Positions 47,901 through 56,635 of a DNA stretch of 64,000 bases are shown here, piece by piece; the first letter of the stretch is position 1, and each line of letters opens with the position of its first letter. Source of the DNA: Panopea generosa (taxonomy: Eukaryota > Mollusca > Bivalvia > Adapedonta > Hiatellidae). Position numbers and translations under genes: made by a program. The DNA lies in assembly GCA_029582155.1 (NCBI GenBank), contig CM055907.1, positions 13,857,992 to 13,921,991 of the forward strand, in the 5' to 3' direction. Under the pieces are notes generated by a model. It made no database searches and had not been told where the DNA came from. It saw only the letters and a program-made list of their open reading frames with translations.

Positions 47901-49093
47901 AGTCCTCGATGACCTAGTTTCTTCAATCTTGCTCATATTGCAAATACTTGGTTTATCAAGAGGCATATACACATTAATCCATCATAAAAGCAGAGTTTGC
48001 ATTCCATGCATAATTTGGTACCTTACAATGAAAAGTATCATTTAAATTTGGAATACTATATAAGTGGCTATCAGGCGATAACAGGCTCATTTAACTGTAC
48101 AGTATACATTTGTATTATCATAATTACATACAGCAGGGCGTAGGAAGAAAACGTGTTTGCGCTATTGCATTATGTAACACAACAAGTTTTATGGTTAGCT
48201 GTAGCATAGCCCATTATAGACTATGATACATTAATATATCCTTTTTAAATTTACTAATAAAATAATGGGAAAGGATTTTCCACTATCACTATTGTTTATA
48301 CACGATTGTCTAGATTAAAATAAACTAGTAAAAAGAATGTTATCGTCTGCTACAGTTCAAGTTATAGACCAACACTATACACGTTACATCGCCGTGTCTT
48401 TGATTCATAAAATATACACAATCTACAATTTCATATATATTCAACATAATTACGTTATTTACACATTTGATACAAACAAATGAATATTGATTTATTCATG
48501 TATCTAAATTAAGTTGTTTATTTGTCTTTATATGTTAAATATTATGTACTTTTTGGAATTTCTTTGCACTATATTTTTGGTTTGTTGGTACACTGAGTAA
48601 TGAGGTATATACACTTTTTGACGCTGCTTCAGTTTTCGCATGTCGCATGAGTTGCAAACGCAGCCAACAAATAAAAATAAAAAAAACATAGTTTAATTCA
48701 AAGCATATTAGTCTTATAATTTAACATAAAACGTATTATTTATTGCGCATTGTTTTGTTTTGGAGGAAAACCTCATAATGATTCTGGGTAGAACCAGTAT
48801 CCTCCCGCAAGTCACTTACAAAGCTCAGCGGTGAAAGTAAAGTGAGCATTAGAGTACAGTGACTTAATTCACTCGACACGAAGGACAAAATAAAAGAAGA
48901 AAATAACAATTTTTTATTGATTCCATAAAAATCATATTTTTTACTTTTTAATATTTCAGGAGAAAGCCAGGGAGAAAGAATTATATTGAAACTAAACAAA
49001 ATGATATTCTGCTTGCTGGTCCTTCTGATGCTGATGATGCAGAAGCTGAATACGCCGAAGTAGTTTTTACCGATATACCACCAACTAGTAAAG
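29525..49093 (+). CDS. D8C-domain single-pass receptor-like protein (uromodulin-type domain, stalk, TM, tail); 5' end missing
   Basis: Six exons join with matching phases: 29525-29727, 30385-30544, 39503-39616, 42535-42654, 43778-43859 and 48960-49093. The first two encode a D8C domain, the Cys-rich module of uromodulin, GP2 and OIT3. A short Cys-containing region, a Thr/Ser-rich stalk, one transmembrane helix and a cytoplasmic tail with a YAEV motif follow. Such proteins are surface or secreted molecules; a role in recognition is inference. A signal-peptide exon ending in phase 1 must lie upstream. One in-frame TAA (29545-29547) sits near the start of the D8C domain; it could be a true null allele, an error, or a sign of a pseudogene. 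The later exons are all open. The introns hold two large satellites, a CTAC array and SINEs. If the last exon is not spliced, the protein ends at 49128. Confidence 0.65.
29935..30205 (+). mobile_element. tRNA-derived SINE, family S4
   Basis: TAGCTCGTTCGGTAGCATGT and a B-box-like AAGATCGAATCCCCG form the head. The tail has GTTACTTGCGAAGCTTGGTG, TGCTCTAGTACTGGTTAACA and a GGGCTGTTAGCCCTTGACGG fold. It lies in intron 1 of the D8C gene; a second copy is at 30640. Confidence 0.75.
30385..30544 (+). CDS. D8C domain, second exon
   Basis: After TTTGCTTCAG (phase 0) the frame begins SGEGIVNRPACGDT, then SCCGY, WIRVKNCGDYMVYDL and PGCSMAYCAG, ending G|GTTTGT (phase 1). The CC pair, the VKNC.DY.VY.L strand and the PGC..AYC ending are diagnostic of the C-terminal half of a D8C domain. 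No stop is present. Confidence 0.8.
30640..30925 (+). mobile_element. tRNA-derived SINE, family S4
   Basis: The head is CCATGGCCTAGTGGTCTAAG. The tail has CAGTTACTTGCGGAGATAGG, TGTGCTCGAGTACTG, GAATGATAAGGTTAGCTGAC and TTAGCCCTCGATGATGCG, matching 29935-30205. Confidence 0.75.
30926..32224. other. Intron of D8C gene with a weak alternative exon
   Basis: Mostly featureless. At 31713, after TTCTGATGCAG, the phase required by the D8C exon opens a frame beginning NIYQNGSWVCSF and ending in TAG near 31800. This could be an alternative terminal exon giving a protein without a membrane anchor. It has no other support. Confidence 0.25.
32225..34055. repeat. Second 31-bp satellite, about 58 units
   Basis: The unit is AAGGGCTCATCTACTCATCC followed by TTCAGAAACAT (31 bp). 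It is unrelated in sequence to the array at 26165-29045 despite the equal period. Divergence is highest toward the right end. It lies within an intron of the D8C gene. Confidence 0.95.
34812..37230. repeat. Near-identical 1.2-kb tandem duplication inside the 33-bp satellite
   Basis: 34812-36035 reappears at 36036-37230 with an offset of 1224 bp, shrinking to about 1191 bp after one 33-bp unit is lost in the right-hand copy (between 35800 and 35846). Shared private variants along the block show a recent block duplication. Confidence 0.85.
37915..38665. repeat. Older block duplication in the 33-bp satellite
   Basis: The run of variants from about 37920 to 38160 (AAACCTGATTTTCTG, ATTACAAACCTGAT, TACAACCTTGACTTTCTGAC) recurs at about 38420-38665 with more differences than in the 1.2-kb block. 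Confidence 0.7.
39503..39616 (+). CDS. Membrane-proximal exon of the D8C gene
   Basis: Phase 1-1 exon between TTGACAACACAG and AATG|GTAATA. The frame dictated by the D8C exon is open and reads QVGKEIQQFCYLDIVD, then FTTTSTVFYKSICQN. The two Cys could pair. No known domain was recognised. Only this frame fits both neighbours, although one other frame is also open. Confidence 0.6.
39617..40849. other. Intron of D8C gene, nothing recognised
   Basis: No additional exon or shared repeat was seen. Confidence 0.4.
40850..40985 (-). mobile_element. Degenerate SINE S1 (minus)
   Basis: The minus strand has CTAACAAGTGGTCTAACGGG at the head and a TACGTAAGAAAGATACTTGT, GGAAAGGTCGTTGTCTATGG tail, similar to S1. 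Confidence 0.5.
41430..42378. repeat. CTAC/CTGC/TTAC tetranucleotide array
   Basis: About 0.95 kb of CCTA/CCTG/CTTA tetranucleotides giving long Tyr-Leu-Pro-Thr frames. It lies about 155 bp upstream of the stalk exon of the D8C gene. The same type of array is at 59375-60985 in the WSC gene. Confidence 0.95.
42535..42654 (+). CDS. Thr/Ser-rich stalk exon of the D8C gene
   Basis: Phase 1-1, from CTTCACACCCAG to AATC|GTATGT. The frame begins TIRSTSPTTTEIATRD, then TEPTTISTAES and ends LTNDNAN. It is rich in Thr, Ser and Pro, as expected for an O-glycosylated stalk lifting the D8C domain from the membrane. Confidence 0.75.
42655..43327. other. Intron of D8C gene, nothing recognised
   Basis: No supported feature. 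Confidence 0.4.
43328..43382. repeat. (AG)n plus G-run microsatellite
   Basis: Same composition as 2499-2547. Confidence 0.95.
43778..43859 (+). CDS. Transmembrane exon of the D8C gene
   Basis: A strong polypyrimidine tract and TTTTTCAG lead into a frame reading YIYIVVGVGGLLLIVIIITV, then VVIVRKR across the donor AAAAAG|GTAAAA. A hydrophobic helix of about 24 residues is followed by Arg-Lys-Arg, so it is a type I anchor. Phases 1 and 2 match both neighbours. Confidence 0.85.
43860..44789. other. Intron of D8C gene, nothing recognised
   Basis: 43925-43980 (GTATTTTCACTGTTTTCA) resembles 330-350 next to the tail pseudogene, weak further evidence of paralogy. Nothing else was seen. Confidence 0.35.
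44790..45025. repeat. GAT/GTT trinucleotide array
   Basis: TTG, then GAT, GCT and GATGAT runs over about 235 bp. Confidence 0.95.
45570..45665. repeat. Dispersed repeat with TTTTACGGCACACCAAC
   Basis: GGGTTTTACGGCACACCAAC and CGGCGCCAAACAGGACC occur here; the same 18-base core occurs at about 52545. It is probably part of an unclassified SINE or MITE. Confidence 0.45.
46289..46318. repeat. (AT)n microsatellite
   Basis: Pure AT dinucleotide tract at the edge of the dispersed repeat that follows. Confidence 0.9.
46330..47395 (+). repeat. Dispersed repeat of about 1 kb with three internal subrepeats
   Basis: It starts TTTTTAGCTCGACTATTCG and ends AAAAGTCGAGCACGTTGTCC, then GCGACAGCTCTTGTT, ends I associate with a very common molluscan repeat. 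Inside, a unit of about 150 bp (AAACTTCACATGTGTGCTCA, GCACAGAGATAAGATCCATA, TTTTACAGAGGTATGG) is present three times. It has no coding capacity. The class is unknown. Confidence 0.6.
47490..47708 (+). mobile_element. SINE S2
   Basis: It carries TGTGTCCTTGAGCAAGACAT, CGCGTATGCTTGGTACTGAC, ACCCAGGAAGACTTTGAGCA and CACAATCGAAGTAAAATAAA. The head is decayed. Confidence 0.7.
47825..47950 (+). mobile_element. SINE S4 tail fragment
   Basis: CTTTTAGGATTCCAGGAAAT, GGTAAACTGTTAGTCTTTAG and TCCTCGATGACC match the S4 tail. Confidence 0.45.
47951..48764. other. Intron of D8C gene, nothing recognised
   Basis: AT-rich with no supported feature. Confidence 0.4.
48765..48897 (-). mobile_element. SINE S1 (minus), shared with the left-edge paralogue
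   Basis: The minus strand has GTCCTTCGTGTCGAGTGAAT, CACCGCTGAGCTTTGTAAGT and GATACTGGTTCTACCCAGAA. It lies at the same place relative to the tail exon as the SINE at 1-118 relative to 181, with similar sequence up to the acceptor. Confidence 0.7.
48960..49093 (+). CDS. Cytoplasmic-tail exon of the D8C gene
   Basis: The acceptor TAATATTTCAG completes the Arg codon from the transmembrane exon and gives RRKPGRKNYIETKQNDILLA, then GPSDADDAEAEYAEVVFTDI and PPTSK. The acidic run and the YAEV motif could serve as a phosphotyrosine docking site; this is inference. The donor is AAAG|GTAATA. If not spliced, eleven more codons lead to TGA at 49126-49128. Confidence 0.75.
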
Positions 49094-49196
49094 GTAATAC
49101 CAATATTAGAATGGATAAGTTTCCATGATGTGATGGGCGGTCGATTGTTGAAATGGTTGTTATGTAATTTACAAGGCATTTCTGACATTTAGTTAT

Positions 49197-49340
49197 ATTG
49201 GTTAAGGAAGACGCCGGGATAATTCAATATTGAACCGTCTTTCTTCTGCAAGTCATTGGCAATATTTCTCACATAAATTACTTGTACCGAAATAGACTTG
49301 AGCAAATGACCACAAACGTGAAATATAAGTGCCCTAGGAG
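49197..49340 (-). mobile_element. SINE S1 (minus), decayed head
   Basis: The minus strand has AATTTATGTGAGAAATATTG, CCAATGACTTGCAGAAG and GGCGTCTTCCTTAACCAA, the S1 body and tail. Confidence 0.55.
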
Positions 49341-49473
49341 TCCTTAAACAATCGGTTAATGAAAACATTTGGGTGAGCAATTTCTATGTCTTCAGATCAG
49401 TGGCTTATCACCGAAATCATCAAACGAAACCAGATCGAAGGTAAGGGAATATAACACTATTGTATTGGATGAC

Positions 49474-49918
49474 TTCATATCACATTTGTTGATATGGATT
49501 TACCTATATGACGTTTACCTTATTTGATATATTACATTGATATAAATACTTAGATTTATAATATGGAAAATGTTACATATGTTTGTTATTTTATCTTTGT
49601 TGCTATAAATATTTGCTTTTCATAACATGTACATTTTGACAATGACGTTGTATTGATGAGGAAGTATGAGAAACGAATAAAGATTAATATTTTTCAGCAT
49701 TTCATATCACATTTGTTGACATGGATTTATCTATATGACGTTTACCTTATTGGATATAGTACATCATTGTATACATAGTTTCTCCATATAGAAAGTATTA
49801 CATGTGTTTAAGCTCTCTTACTATAACATTTACTTTTCATAACGTGTACACTGTGACAATGACATTGTACTCTTTAAGAAGTATGATAAATTATTTAAGC
49901 TTAAATAGTTTTTTAACA
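49474..49918. repeat. Tandem duplication of about 220 bp; right copy of duplicated flank
   Basis: TTCATATCACATTTGTTGAT at 49478 recurs at 49701, followed in both by GGATTTA.CTATATGACGTTTACCTTATT, ACTTTTCATAAC.TGTACA and TGACAATGAC.TTGTA. The second copy and its right flank align with 2640-2985. Confidence 0.75.
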
Positions 49919-50532
49919 AATGGTATTAACAAGCGTCCACTTGGGTGCGATAATAAGAGTATTTATTGGATATTGATTCCAATTGATGCTACATGTACAA
50001 ATATTTCAGATCTTAAAGTCATGCATACAATTATTTCGAGTTTCTTGGTGATTTCATTCATTCAGCATTGTATTCAAGGACGATAAAACTGAAATATTGG
50101 AATTATTTGTTAGTTTTCTTTGTAAATACAACATAAAAGTACATTTAAAACATAATTGATCTATAAAATCGAGTTGTATTCTTGAACGTCCATGCATACA
50201 TTAAGGTTCGATTTCATTTATTACACGTAAATTAAATGCATGGGATTGAGCCAACAACGACACACTGCATTTATATCATGAGTCCAGAAACTGCGAGATT
50301 CTCAATAAGGAAGATTATATACCTCTCCATATACTGTACTACATGCGGAAAACGAAAGTTGGCTCAATTCGATTCATTTGTTTAAAAGCCACTTTACAAT
50401 GATAATTGTATAAACGGACATTGACACTTTAAGAGGTATTTTTGTTTTTTGCCAGCTTTGTCATATTTCATTCACTAGTGGAAAGTTACCGATTTCATTA
50501 ACATTTAAATAATTGATACTACAAGACCGCTA

Positions 50533-50608
50533 ATGGATTATTTACGAGTATTAAATATTGCGCGTTTTATTTGTGTGTATGTACTCCTATCATCGACGGT
50601 CGTATCAG
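50533..50608 (+). CDS. Signal-peptide exon of the WSC gene
   Basis: It starts with ATG and reads [20 protein letters not shown], then STVVS|G. It has a hydrophobic core, small residues at the likely cleavage site and a donor G|GTACGT in phase 1, which is exactly the phase needed by the exon at 58378. Many secreted-protein genes have such a phase-1 leader exon. Confidence 0.6.
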
Positions 50609-53600
50609 GTACGTGACTACACTATAGTATATACTCAACAAAAAATATATTGTGTATTTGTAGTTCTTTATTGTGTATTACATAATATGTTTTACATGTT
50701 TTGCCTTATTTATATTATGTCAGTTGTAAATGGCCAAACGCAAATAGTTGTCAATCAACTTGAAACTTGAAATCAATCTAGAAATAAGTTAATAAATGTC
50801 GGCGCCAAGCTCACTTGTCTCTTTCATTAAATTATATGCCCCCAAAAAGGACAAATATAGAGAAGGAAAATGTAAATTATTGAGATGTTATGAACGCTCA
50901 TGTATTCAAGCAAAATCCGCGAAATTTCGTTTTCAAATATCCTATTCATGCAAGAAATACCAATCAATTATTAAATCTTTTCACAATGGAATTCTCTACA
51001 AAATGAGAAAAATTAAAATTGTTGAAGAACTTACGATTACAAAACTACAAATTCAAGGGTTCAAGGGAAATTTTTGAAAATGTACAAATGGCAATATTTA
51101 CAATTCAAGATCATTTTTCATGTTAACACCCTTATATAACATCTAAGGTTACATTAACCTTACATTTTATGAGAAAATATAAGTTGCCTGTGAAATTTAA
51201 ATAACAAATTTGCAAAATTATTAATTCTTCGTACGCTCTTTTATCAACATTTAGTAGAGAGATGCAAGTTTCCTGTCTTTTTTGTATATGAGTCCTTGGC
51301 ATAATGAGGCGTTCTCGTTACAGAGTCATCTTCCATATAATTCTAATGAAACGTTCGGAAGCTCATTACCAATTGTGTGTATAGTTATGGGATATAACCG
51401 ACCTTTAAACTCTTAACAAAATAGTACTTGATTTAATACAAAACAACATAACATGTTCCAACGCAATAATTAAATATCAGAACAACTGACCTTACATGGG
51501 CTGTCAATCAAAGAAGCCGCAATTCCAATCAGTGATCGACATTGTTTCGAGCTCCGCTGTTATCCTTAGACATATTGACGGTGTCTAAGCACAGGCGACA
51601 TTATCGGCGTTTACACCACAGTTATACCAACTTATTGCAATCAACTATTTCACAGCTCAAATTTAGAGGTTTATCCACGAAGCTAAACTAGTTAACACTT
51701 CAAATGGTTATAGTTTCCAAAACTGAAAACAAAAGACGATTTCCTTTACCGTTCTCCTTAATAAGTCGAAAAGCATGAAAAATATCCAAACATTTATCGT
51801 AAGTCGAAAAACCTTTGGAACAGTAAAAATGCCAATAAAACTGCGATTGATCAATAACTCCCAAAATTTGCCGGTATAATATATTCAACTACACTAGACA
51901 CCCTATGTCAAACAAATGTATAACGTTATTGTGTTTGTTTACATAGATCAGTAATTATGTACCATTAGAATTTAGTTTACCCTAAAACGCTTAACTTCTG
52001 TATCAATGACAGAGTCTTTCGATATCGTAGTTAAACGTGTACTATCACTCGTATCACAATCAGGAGACTGGGAAGATCGTGCATTCATATATCCGCACAC
52101 CAGTAAATTAACACAAATATCTTACTGAGGGTGAGCGTATAAATCAGTTATAAAATTAATCAAACTGTCAATCAATAACATCTACCATAGATTGCCGACT
52201 ACTTTTATCTGGCACCACATAACACAGGCGAACAATAAAACACAGTTGCCCCTGTCTCAGTGGAAAAATGCATTGTCATTATCAAAACAAATAATTTGGA
52301 CATTTTGTAAAATCAACTTATGTATTATTTATTTTTAAAGAAATGTCTTGAATGCCTGACAGCTCAATCCGTAATGAAACCTTTTCTGGTTTATCCTAAG
52401 TTTACGATTCTTGACCATATGGACCAATTGAACTGGATTTGTTCCGTAATCAATTTAAAGCTACATTCTGATTGCAAAGGCCTATTTGCCCTGGAAGTCG
52501 ATGGAGCAATATGCGCACGACCTTTATCTAACAATGAATGAATGAGGTTTTACGGCACACCAACACATTGTAAGATATTCAACGTCAACAAAGGAAATTT
52601 TCAGGTTCGCCTTACACGTACCAGAACAACACATAAACATACAGGTTAAATAAATCGTATCAACAAATTAATATGCAGATTGAACATAGAACCTTGATAC
52701 CTGCTAAACTGCAGAGTTTCAGCAAACTCTATCGTTTCACTCAAAGTATTGCTTCTTCCGACATGAGCCACATTGATCCTGTTATTTCAATTATCATAAA
52801 TTTTATCGGTATTGTGCTTACGTATTTTCTAGGCAATCGTTATTCTTCATCAATATGTTCCGAAGTTTAAACGCCCAATCAGAACAACTATTCGTGAATC
52901 CGATCTGATGCGAATTTATAATTTATTTGAATCGGTTTATCAACGGCAATATCAGTATTTACGTTCGGCCACCGAACATTAATTTACGGATATACCCGGA
53001 GCTTTCATAAGTGCGCAGTGAAAGCTAATAGACACTATCACTAATACGTTGACGTGATTTACTATTATCAACGGTAGAAAAATATTGAAACGTAGGTTTA
53101 TCACATAGCAAAGCAGAACGTCATCAGTATATGTGTTAATGCAAGATAAACAATTCCTGCTGATAAAGCAAAAGTTTATCTTACCACCGCTTTACTATGT
53201 ACAATATAACATAATATTATGCTTACTTACATCTGGTTTTTATTACCATATGGGTGATACGGATACACTTTTGCAGGTGATGTGTTAAATGGAATCCCCC
53301 TGAAATTAAAGAACATAAGTATAAAAACATGAAACACAACAGAAAGTTGAATAATATGAATAGAAAACGAAGAACACATAAAAAACCAGCGTGAGCAAGC
53401 AAATATTTGTTTGTTCTTATTATGGTATATAGTTTGTTACGACGCCCAGCTAGGTCAGAAAACAAACTGAAAGTGATGTCACTTTAGATGTTGACCTACT
53501 TTCTCAGCCATTAAAATCGCTCAGATTTTTCAAAATAGAACGTTCCATGAAATATAGAACGTTCTATTTTGAACCAAATTCCGAAGCTGGAGACAATGCT

Positions 53601-56547
53601 ACATTTTTTACTACGGTTCCGAATCCACGTGATCAAGGAAAAATGCCCGTTTCTAGTAACATTTTTGTAGTTTACTTTCTTAAAATTAACATTTCATGGA
53701 AAATCACAACACGATGACGAACACAAGGTCTGTTAAAATACAAACATTTGGTACTATTAACAAGCCACGGAAACCTTATTTTTTGACAAAATGTGTAACG
53801 GCGTATATTATTTTTCTGTAAACGACACCAACCCACCTTTTCAACTGAGCAAAATAAGACATTGTACATTTCCATGGCAACTTAGTCAGTTTAGTTTAAA
53901 CTTATTTCTTTTTACTTCGATTGTGAAACAAGTTACGCTCGAAGTCTTCCTTGGCAGAACCAGTATTAAGCATATGCAATAAGACAGTGTCTTACATATA
54001 TAACAGTGACGGGGATAGAACCAACGACCCTCTGATCATGGATCTGATCCCCTACCACTGGACCACGTGCTCCACTTAATAGTATCGATAGGTTCATCTC
54101 CATGCAGAGACGGCGTTCGTCTTTGTTATGTGAATTTCATGAAATATTAAGAAAGTGATTAGCAAAATATTACCTGTAGCGGACACTTTTCTTTTGATTT
54201 TTACACCAGTCCATATCATAAGGTCACGTCGATTCGCTGTCGAATGCTACTACATAATGATTGCAATTCCTAACTTCACAATCAACCCCAGTGCTGACCA
54301 CGCCCCCTTAATCGATTTAATCCAATGAAAACTTACGAGGAGCGCGCGAAATATACATTTGAAACAAACAGTGCTAACGCGCACACGCTCGTGTTTGAGT
54401 TTGTTTATCAAAGTTTGTGTCTTTCATCGGCTTAATTCTATAAATAAAAATTATGTAACAAGACCATGACTGGTACCCAGGAACGAGAACATAGAACAAC
54501 ATCTAAGCCGTTTAGCGTAGAAAATACCATATAACCTCTAATCTATACAAAATTATCAGTGTTTTATTTCCTTCATTTTCTATTCGTGTTGTTCAACTTT
54601 CTATTGTGTTTGATGTTTTTTATATGTATGTCCATTGTTTTACATTCTTGTCGTTAAGTTGTATATTGTGTTTGTTGATTTAATTTCCATGTTCTCAATA
54701 TTTATTCCTTTTGTTTAATTAAATTTGTGTTCGTTAATTTCATATAGAACAGAACAGATCATAACATTATTCAGACTTGTATATAGTACATCATCATAGT
54801 ATACAAACAAATATACAATGTTAAGTATATATATTCTTTATATCCTCCATATAGGAGAGTTCAACATGAATACAACAACACATCAAAACAAATTTACAAT
54901 ATCTACAAAGACAATATTATACAATTATTCACAATGTTACAGCAAGAAAATATAGATATATTTACATAAATATAAATACATCATGCATTTTTTTTTTTTT
55001 TTTTTTGCTGTTTGTTTTTTTTTTTTTTTTTTTTTTTAATCCTTTCGTTTACGATATGATAATCCAAAAGTTATTAGATTAATTCAAATAGTTTCATTTG
55101 TAGTTTTCATTAATTCAATGAACTTAAACATAGAAGGTATTTGGAAAAAGTATCGTTTTATGTAGCATTTTCTAAGATCATTAAAACGCAGATATATACA
55201 TATAAAGTCGTATTAATCTTTTATGTCATTACAACAAACAGTATCTTCAACTACCCTCTTGTATCCTCAGAAGATGTGAAGCTTACTTCATTTTCGAAAT
55301 AAAAACTCTCAAGCTACTTGATAATGAATCAAGATAGGGTTCATTTTTAAGATGTTTGTAATTTTCAAGCACGATGCTTCTTTCTATTGAGCTCTGCAAA
55401 TTATTTTTGAAACAATCAATTACTCGTTGATAAAAAAAATGTATGGAAATGTTTTTGGGTCTACATGATAATTATCCTCAAATACATATGTATATCCATA
55501 ATCACTTAGCACATTTTAAATATTTGATTCCCAGTTGGTTAAACCTTTATTGCAATCTTGTAAATCTTGATCAAACACTTGTTTATTAAGATATTATCAG
55601 ATTTTATTACATTGCGCCAATATTCTATGATTCTAAAATAACGTATGATATATAAAAGAAATACTCCAAGTTCATTAGAACCAGTATTTGATCTAACATT
55701 TAAAATTCGTTTACAGAATTTCAAATGTCTACGTTCTATTTCTTGATATCGACTAAATCCCCATATTTCTACCGCAAAACCCTAATTAGATCCCGGAAAT
55801 GCATCAAGTAATTGACATTTTGTTTTAGGTTTTAAATTAAATTCATTGCACTTTGACAATAAATTGTTCAAGCTTTTAATGACTTCCTCATTAAATGCTC
55901 CTGATTTAATGCAAATTTACCCGTGTAGTTAATAACTCCTTGATAGTTCAAATCATTCAACGATTCCAAGTTATAACCATTGTAATTCCACTCTTCGTTC
56001 TATAATAATCATCCCCTTTTCCTGAACACCATAGTTTTTGTTTTGTCGGCATTTACCTCAAAACCCAGTTTCTAACACTAATCAAATAAAATATCTAACT
56101 TCGCTTATAAATCTTGGTGATTTACCTAAAATAATCATATTATCAGCAAATAATAATAATAATATAAGTGCAATGTCATCTATTTCTATACCCGAATTAT
56201 TATCATCTTGTAAATAAAGCTCTTAGTCTTCTATAAAAAGGGGAAGTACTATGGGTGAATTTACCTCCCTTTGCCGCAAGTACACTGCGTACGCAAAATA
56301 ATCAGTATAACAATTGCAACACATTACACATGACTTGACGTTTTCATACATGTCGCGTATTATGCATAAAAGCTTTCCTTTGATGCCGGATTTGTAAAGT
56401 TTAAACCATAACGCATTTCTATATATAATATCAAAACATTTCTTTAGATCTACATATGCTACGTATAAGTGTTTATTTTCATTCAAATATTTTGTAACAA
56501 TAGGATGTAAAATATACAATGCACCAACGGTTGACTGACCTTTACAT

Positions 56548-56635
<88 letters not shown>

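Noticed and set aside
50796-51077. 93-codon frame in intron 1 of the WSC gene
   Set aside because: AT-driven composition, no homology recognised, no splice or start context.
53223-53465. Minus-strand 80-codon hydrophobic frame as a membrane protein
   Set aside because: Hydrophobicity follows from AT-rich sequence; a short alternative reading between splice-like sites (53240-53297) is more exon-like but still too weak.
54985-55040. Assembly gap or vector poly(T)
   Set aside because: The two T runs sit exactly at the 3' end of a minus-strand LINE fragment and are better explained as its A-rich tail.
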